Positions 28,501 to 37,500 of a stretch of 64,000 nucleotides of DNA are shown here, piece by piece. The first letter of the stretch is position 1, and each line of letters starts with the position of its first letter. Origin of the DNA: Oegoconia quadripuncta (Eukaryota > Arthropoda > Insecta > Lepidoptera > Autostichidae). The stretch spans positions 7,340,413 to 7,404,412 of the forward strand of contig OX438751.1 in NCBI GenBank assembly GCA_949316235.1, written 5' to 3'. The notes below the pieces were generated by a model. It saw only the letters and a program-made list of their open reading frames with translations, was not told the DNA's origin and ran no database searches. Made by a program: the position numbers and the translations under genes.

Positions 28501-31500
28501 AAAATGTCAGAGGCAGTAGAATGTGAACTGCTACACGTCTCATTCCCCGGCACGGATCACGGGCCGCTGACTAGCACGCTTAGCTAGCACACGTCCAAAC
28601 CTGCCTTCTAACGGAGCACACGCCGAACATTACGCGTGTATGACAACATACGACTCCAACTATGCCTTAGACTGATTTGATCATTTATTAAAATGTCCCA
28701 CATGCTGGCTATAGGAAAGTGCAAAAATCGGTTTAATACTTTTCGAAAAATTAAGTAATTGTTTAGAGATTTATTTTGGTGGACAGTGATTTTTAATGAC
28801 CAGACCAATTACCTATGTTTACCTATTTGTAGAAGCCTTATTGTACAAAAGAAAAAAGTTGTGCCACATAAGTACAAATACAGACTAATCCCATAGGTTT
28901 ATTTCAGTTTCAGTCATGAGACGTCACATGGAACACAGTCACGGACCAACCGGACCGACGACAACCCGAGTCTACAAAATCCCGCTACTGCCCCTGACCG
29001 CTCCTGTCCCGATTCCAGTGATATTGTCAAGTTAAATAGATAGAGTTGCTGATTTGACGCAAAAGCAAAAGACGTTTCCTTTTGGACTCTGCGATCAGCA
29101 TTCAGCGAAGTCGCTGGGAATAACGAACTTCTTTTTAATATCTATATACCTGACGCCACCTAGTAACCTGCGAGAAATATCTAACGAAGTCGTAGATGTG
29201 GCGTCAGAGATGAAGTAGGTATTTTAAATTGTTCTGTTTATTGAGCATAATTGTAGTCGCTGTCGTCACATACGATCACATGATCTTTCTTATCACTAAA
29301 ATAAACATAGAAGTTCAATAAATAATGAAAACATACAGTCAAGCATAATTTTGTAATTACTCTTAATCTATCGCCAAAGAAGTGAGTTATGCGCAATTTT
29401 TGTTCAAATGTAAAATACTTGTAAAACCTTCAATTACAAACTTATTTAAATATACAATGCTACAAAGTAATACTCGGTGTTAGCTTTCTATAGGTGAGTA
29501 TCTAAGTACCCCATATTTACTTTAGTAACTTATTAGTAATCTGTGCCTGTAACAAGGCTCATCGTATTAGTTTAACGTTACCCAAACGAGGGTATTTCTT
29601 CAGTTTGCCAGGACTTAGCGGGGGAACCTACAGCAAATAGAAATATGATGAACCCTATTCTTCCCACTCTGTGAGGTGGGTGAGGGATTTACGACGTTCA
29701 TTCACCATAGCGTAGACCATTGATGAATAGCAGTATACTAGAGTATTGTTGAAGAACTCCTAAGAACCAGTGTGTCGATTGGGGCAAATCCTCCCATTAA
29801 AAGCGATGCAAGAGAGGCTCACACCTACGCAGCGGATTTACAGGCACTTGATGTAATACCTTCAATAGACAATTAGTCACGCACGTTTCACGTACAAATA
29901 ACATTTAAGTTACTAGTAAATTCCTCCATGACGTAAGTACATGTACATAGTGAACAGATTCAATAAAACTTTAATCGAAATAAAAAACCCGCCCGCAAAG
30001 CGCTTTAATAGTAAAACTCTGTAGGTACCTACCTATACAAGAGCAGTAATCACGCGATGATAGATTAGTGATTGCATATTTGGTCAGCTAATTGAGCCCG
30101 CTTGATACATCATCAACGTTGCCTCATATGTCGTTCATTGATTAAAAATATTTACAAACGAAATACTTCGGCGTCTAGATTATCCGAGCCTAATGAGCTA
30201 AATGAGCACGCAATAGACTACCTGTTGATGTAACACGAGTCTATTTTTTTTTTTGATGATAATAATAACATCTGAATTGAAAGGTCTCATTTCGCCTAAC
30301 ACACTACACGAGTAGAGCAAAGCAAACAAATGACAATATCAAGTAGCAAACTAGAACTTATTCGCTTTGCTCGGTACGTGCTTGGCTCGTGTTCGATATA
30401 TGTCCACATTGAGCCTATTGCCAGCTCATTTCATCGGCTCAATCTCGGTTCGGATTATGTGGATAAATGTTTACATTTTTTTTTCAAAGATATCCAAAGA
30501 CAAATATCTACACATTACTAGAACGAAGTCCTACGGAGTGGAAGGGGGGAGAACTATGGAGAGCCGTCGAATGATGAGCTTTTATAATGTAAAAAAAAAT
30601 AAGAAAAGTTACTGTGGCCTATCCTTATATAAAGCAAATATCGGGTCAGAAAAAGATCGCAAGGAATTGGAAGGAGAGAGAAAGAGTTGCACAAAAAAGA
30701 ACTTCGTGAAAAAGAATAGATTCATGTTGACTATACATATGATATTTCTATCCAAATAAAGGATAAACAAATTACTCATATAAATGAAATTATCTGTGAT
30801 GCATTTCAGCTTATGAAAGAAATGTTAATTTTACACTGTTATGTATTTGTTTAGATTGAAGAGTACTTGTGTAATAAATATCACCCTAATCGGTTCATCT
30901 ATAAATTCTTCGCATTTAATAATATTACATGGAGTTTGAATTAATAAACTTTAAGACAAAAAAATTAAACTATGCCACTGATCAGCTCACATGAAACAAG
31001 GTCGACTTTCCGAAAAACAATCTATATATAAATATTGCTTATTTGGTGAACGATTAATATCACCCCTTAATTGGAATGTCTCATTTCCCCTTACACCCAG
31101 TAAGGTAACTTGATACGAAGATCGAAGAAGTCATCATTTCAAATGATTGATTCGGTTTCCACTGATCGTGAATGAGATCTTTATCTAGCGTGGGACAAAC
31201 ATTGATGGCGCAGCGGCTTGTTAATGTGAACAATAATTCAGTGGAGAGTATTAATAAAGACCGAGTAAAAATAAGACAGTTATCTGCCTAAAATACATAG
31301 ATTCAGGAAGTGATTATCGGCGGTTGCGGTATAAAAATTGTGTCTATAAATAAATTATGTAGACAAGTTATCTCTCGCTGTAAAATCTAACACAAGATTA
31401 TTTAGCGTCCCATTGATGGTGGTATATTATGTATGTGTCCTGTCTTTGACCGGATGTATCTCAGTAATGCATGGTCCGATTTCAGTGCGGTTTCTTTTAC

Positions 31501-34500
31501 ATGAAAGACTAAACGAGGGGACAGGTTCTTAGTTTTCTGTTCGATGAAAATCCGTCAAGACTTCTAGAAGATATTTAGCACAGTTTTTTGGTGTAGGTAT
31601 TTCGACGATATCATAGTCCTTCCGAGGGTTTTCTAAATTTGATATCTTTTTATATTTAAGATTAAACCCGGAGATAAGTTCTTAATCATGTTTGATGGAA
31701 ATCGGTTAAGCCGTTTCGAAGATATTTAGCTTTTATCACAACCTTTTGTTCTAATCTACCTGGACGTTTGTTCCATCAATGATGTCAAGGGTTTTCTAAA
31801 TTTTCAATTTATAGTTATATATAGTTTTATCGGATTTATAAGTATTGCCGTTAAACCTAATCAGATCTCATCGACCAAGCTCCACAAACCTGCTCGAACA
31901 ATTCGAGGAATTCAACGCTCTACCAAACAAGTTCGCCTAAATACTAATTAACAAATTCCACTATTTTTTATCGAGCACAAAACTAGTTGCCGAGCAGTTA
32001 TAAATAATAAATAGAAAAATAATTGTGTAACAATCTTGCGGTGGACTTTTCTATCACCGGCGCGGCAAGTTATTAATATTGATGGACGGCCTGAGCTGCT
32101 GCGATGCGAATGAATATTTAAGTCACCACTCGATAATGTGCCTTCGCCTTGGTAAATGGCATTTGGAAGACATCACCGGTCGCGTACCACTTTGGCCATG
32201 AGAGAAATTAAACCGAATTAGACTTCGTACTTTGCATCTTGATACATACGTATATAAAGCTACAACCTTTATTCCAAATGGGGTGGTCAAGATATATCCC
32301 AAACTAAAGCGTTTGGATTTAGACGTTTTGATGGAAATCCCTTAGTCACCTTTTACGATACCCACAGGAAGAGATGGGTGGTTCTATTCTTTTTAAGTGA
32401 CGAAATCCTACAGCATTGATTATGTGCTTTTTACTATCCTTTCTAAGCAAAATGAAATCATACTACTTTCTGCGCTATATTTTAGTATACCGTACTGAAA
32501 TTACCAAAACGGAACATTAACGGAACCACACCGCCGACCAATCTCCCAAGTTTGCTCTAAAAGTATCGCGTAGGAAATTCTAAAATAGATTGAATAAAAA
32601 TTATCAGCTTTGCATGACCTTGAACTATCCAATGGAAAATGGATCTTTACAAAATCAAAGTGAAAATCGGGACAGGGCCTGCCAGGAGTATTCCGAAGTC
32701 CTGTTCTTTTTACGTTGTTAATCTTAAATTCTTTCTTTAATTAGTCTGGGCTCCAAAGGTAACAATATTCACGCAGGGCACCGTCTTGAGTACCTAGGCG
32801 CTGAAGACGCCCGCCGCCGTGCAGATCACTATTGATTATGACTTACTGAAATTAGAGTGGGAGGACTGCAGAGGCGTTATTTGCTCAACTTAGGCCTCAT
32901 CTAACGCATGCAACAGAGCCGGATTTTCGGCTTCATGCGTCGTCGCTTCCAGCCGACTTACACAGACCATCTCTAAATCTGTTTGGCCCGTTTGCTCCAG
33001 CAGCCCGACCGCCTAACTCTATTGCTTTGGGTATTGTCATCGTTTATGACGTCAATGCACAACCCGTCCTTGTCATATCGAAAAAAAATGACAAGGACGG
33101 ACAGTGCATTGCTATCGCTATCGCTTATCGGTTCTGCGACAGATATGGCCAACCCACTGCCACTTAAGCCTGCCAAACTTAAGAGCTAAATATATCTACG
33201 ACCTTGGTTCAATCTCGGATCACTTCAAAAAAAATTCTTGAGTCCCGAGAAAATTAAAATTTTGAGAAATTGTTAATCATAAGCCGGATATTTCGCTCGC
33301 AGTTCCGGAGCTTTTTCCAAAGCACGCCGAGCGATTTTTAACCACCGACGCAAAGAGAGGTGTTATAAGTTTGAAGCATTATAGCGCCAAATTGGCTGAA
33401 CCGATTTAAAAATCGTCTGTTTTTGTCCAAAACTAGTGTTTGCAATTGAATTTAGCTTGATAGCAATCGTTTAAGACGTTACTAATATATTTAAGTTTTA
33501 ACACAGTGATATAATATGTAAACATAGTCTTATGCTCGAGGAATTTCGAAATTATAAATTTATAGTTATTTTGGATTAATCGTGTAGTCGGCCTCCACCT
33601 CTCAGCTTCGTAAGACATTACAGGTAGCACATAAACACTTTCGTCTTCATACTTTGTGGTATGAAAGACGAGACGACTGTACTACAGAATTATCACATGT
33701 TAAAGACGCTTCATAAATTATAAAAATAACAAAAAGCCAAATGTCACTGAGCAACTTCAACAGATATGCACAAAAATTCTAAATTAAAAGTAAATTACAA
33801 AACCTAATATTAGGTATTTACCTATGAAATTGGCGTTTTGTATGAAGAATTTCAATAAGACTGTTTTCTCCATACAAACATTTTTGTTTTTTTTTTTGGG
33901 AACGGCAAATCCAAATTTAGCTAAACTTTGTGTGTATTATCGGATAACATTAAGTTAAGTATAGGCAGCGTTAATTTTTAAAAGTAACCGCTTTATAAAA
34001 GTTTCAGCGAATGTAAGAAATGATTATGGGAAGCACATGAAAAGAGCTCTGTTCAATTTTTTTTTATTATGCGATTTAGCCCAGAAATTAAAAAATATTT
34101 CATGTGAAACCTTCAAATAATATTCAATTTTCCAAATAAAAAACAAATTTGGATATAGCTTTGAAAATCGCGGGAATTGGTACATATGATTAACGAAGAA
34201 AAAAAATCCCAATAGTTATTATCTGCCGATTTCATAATAGTTCTCCAGATACCTACACTAGTCGTTTTAGGGGCGACTTGTAACCTACACATAAAGATCG
34301 AATGATTATTATCAGATTCTATGTAGGTACAGACTTATTGATCAGATAAAGTTGTATTTTATATCAGCATGCCCACTCATTCGTCGAGACAAGAGGTCTG
34401 ACACAATGTAGAGGTTTTAAATCGACGACCTGCCTACGCAACCACAGAAAAGAAAATAAAAATGAAAGACTTTGTTAAACACACCAATAGTCGAACGTAG

Positions 34501-37500
34501 GAGTAACAATATAGTGCTTTCAAATTTCGCCCCACATTCCTGCACGCCTTGTTTATTAAATCAAACGATTTCAACTGCTTTCCAAACAGCTATTAAAATA
34601 CAACAATACACTCAAAGTTATTCAAATATACAATAATTTACTTAAAAATTTACCAACTATAAAATAATTATAAGAATAATATTTCTCCACTTTCAGTAAC
34701 AAGAGATATAGGGTGATTAGTATGCAGAACTAAAACTTTTAAATACTAATTTAGCACATCAAATGTGTCTGTAGACAGCATTATATTTATTTTTAACTCT
34801 CCCGCCTCCCCCTGATAAGGTCTTTTACGAAGATAATTAATATTGATGATAAACCATTTAGTAAAATTACGTTCATAATGAAGTATTTTTGATGAATCTG
34901 CAAAATGTAGGTATGTTTCTCGCATCATCCTCTAACTCGTGGCACAAAAAGCGCCGTCGTACGGTATATACCACTCCTTTCACCCATTGGGCTATAGTTC
35001 ACTTGAATCAAGCGCGGTCAGAGGTGAATAATACAGTGGTACAAATACGGAATAGATTTAACTAAGCATATTAATAGCTAAGACAGAGTTACAACGAAAC
35101 GAGTTACTCCTATACCTTTAAACTAACTATAAACGTGAAATAAGCAGTATTAGAAAGATAGATTAGGGATAGCTTTAATAAGAATAATATTCTTTATTGC
35201 ACCAAAAAAATTACATATAACAGAGTAGAAACAATAGGTCATATACAAAAGATCTCTTCCATCCAACCTGAGCATTGAAGTAAGAAACGGAGTAAATTTG
35301 GGGTTTAGCAGCAAATTGTGTGCAAATGAAAAATACTACAACGAATAATAAAACAAATAAAAATAAACGATAACCAAATAATAAACTTAGATTAAACATA
35401 ATACATATACCTACCTACTGCGATATTAATACATAACATGAAATATAATATATGATAAACCTACATACACATGACAATATCACGAAAGAATAAAAAAATA
35501 CAGCCCATAACATACCATAAAAAATGAAAATTAATTTTAAATAAAATCTCTTATTACATTATGTAACATAATAAATTAGAATTAAATGACAAAAGAAAAA
35601 AAAGCAAGAATATTGAAGGAAGGAACGTTTAATTTCAAACGAAATTCATAAAGTAAACAGCCAGAAGAATTCCTCTGTAGCAGATGTTTACAGTGCAGGA
35701 CAAACACGAGATGTAACTAGGGTTTGGACTTTGGATATTATCCAAGTCCAACACGAAACGTTTTCATTGCCGTCTGCCAAGTTTTCTTTCAAAAATTTAC
35801 ACTCCCAAGCAAACGATGTATGTCGTTTCAAATGGAATTGTCTAGTTTGTTTTACCGTTTCGGTGGATTGAGAGACTCCTATGCAAATACGTTGAAGTTA
35901 CACAACGGGCGGGAGGGCCCTACAAATTTGATTGTTGATAAGTCCGGGTCGATGACCCTGCGCGCACGACTGTATCACAGAGATTCGCTCGAGTCGGCAT
36001 GATGATGGAGCCATCGATTGATATTTTCATTTATCATGATTAGACATTTAGGTTCCAACTACAGATAGATTAAGAAAAGTGTTAAAAATAAATATTTTGG
36101 AAAAGTTGAATCGATTTCCATCAAATATGGCTATTGGTTTTATCTTACATATGACTACGCATTATTGAGATACATCCGAACAGAGACTGGACCACACAAC
36201 ACCGTCAAACACATAACACCCGTCGTTTTTCGTTGGTGGTTAATATAAATAAAGAACACGAAATATTACCTGTTCAAAAGCAATGGGCATGGCATAAGTG
36301 ATGTTACATTGTCCTGTCGCTTAAGTTCATAGAGTTTATTATTTCCCTGCGTTTGTTTCTCTGTACAGCAAAAGCAACACAAAGCACGAACATACCAACG
36401 GTAACCCCATGCTTCGTTAGGGATTCGAAATATTGATTTGCATACTAACAAACCCAAAACTTACATCAGTAGAGAATGCCGTTGGCAAATTCTCAAATAC
36501 GGAGTTAAACACTCGGGATTTCATTAAACTTTAGTGGCACCGCAATGCAAACAGCCAACTCGGTTTGTACCCGCATTTACAAAGCGCATTTCTAGTTTCC
36601 AAACGACTGAAATGTTCAAATGTTCGTGAATCCATTAGAATGACTAGTTCGCTGATGAATCGATGCAGCATGCTCAGGCACAAAGCATTTCGAAGGTTTG
36701 ACGTATGATAGCCACGTAGATACATTTCAGTTAGTGGTGCACGGGTGCGATCGGGGGCCCTACGAGGAAACCACGGCCTATATAGATAAGGCCTGGCACA
36801 TCGCGCAAACACCACACTGTTTACCTACACTACACCTACCTAACGAAACATGGCCATGATAAATTATAAGTTACAACCAAGACTAACCACTTGTTTGGTC
36901 TCTGTAAATGTTTAAACTTCTGAAACCTGTTTTCGTCATCGTAAAGAACGCATCATTTTGAAACATACTTTTGATGTTACGGAAATCAAATAGTTGTCTT
37001 TTCAATTCAGATAAAACGCATCGTTACGTTAGTAGCACAGTAGCCTGTTTGCAATTGAAAATACATTGACTGACCTAGGTAGATACGTGTATTAAAGCTT
37101 CTATTACTGGACTGCCGTGAATGGAGTTCTGCCTGTTAGGAGCATGTCCTTCGATACAGTTTCTCACAATTTGTGTTGCGTTGCAATGAAGTCATCATAA
37201 AAACACAACCACGCGTAACAGAGAACAACTTTACGGGTTGATTTCCGGAAAGGTAACAGTGCAGTCTCACGCAGCGTCAGCGGCCACGCACGACGCTCTC
37301 TTCGAGTGGAGAATAACAATCGAACCGTGGGAACTAGCTGCTAAATGCCTCAATTATGAAACGGCTACACCGCCAATCCGCTGAGGATGTTTCACCTCAA
37401 AAACAAAATAACTCTACTAAGTAGTAGCACCCGAATAATAAACTACACCGTGTGAATTGTTAGCGGTTGTTGCGTCAGAAGGTAACCAATTCTGTATATG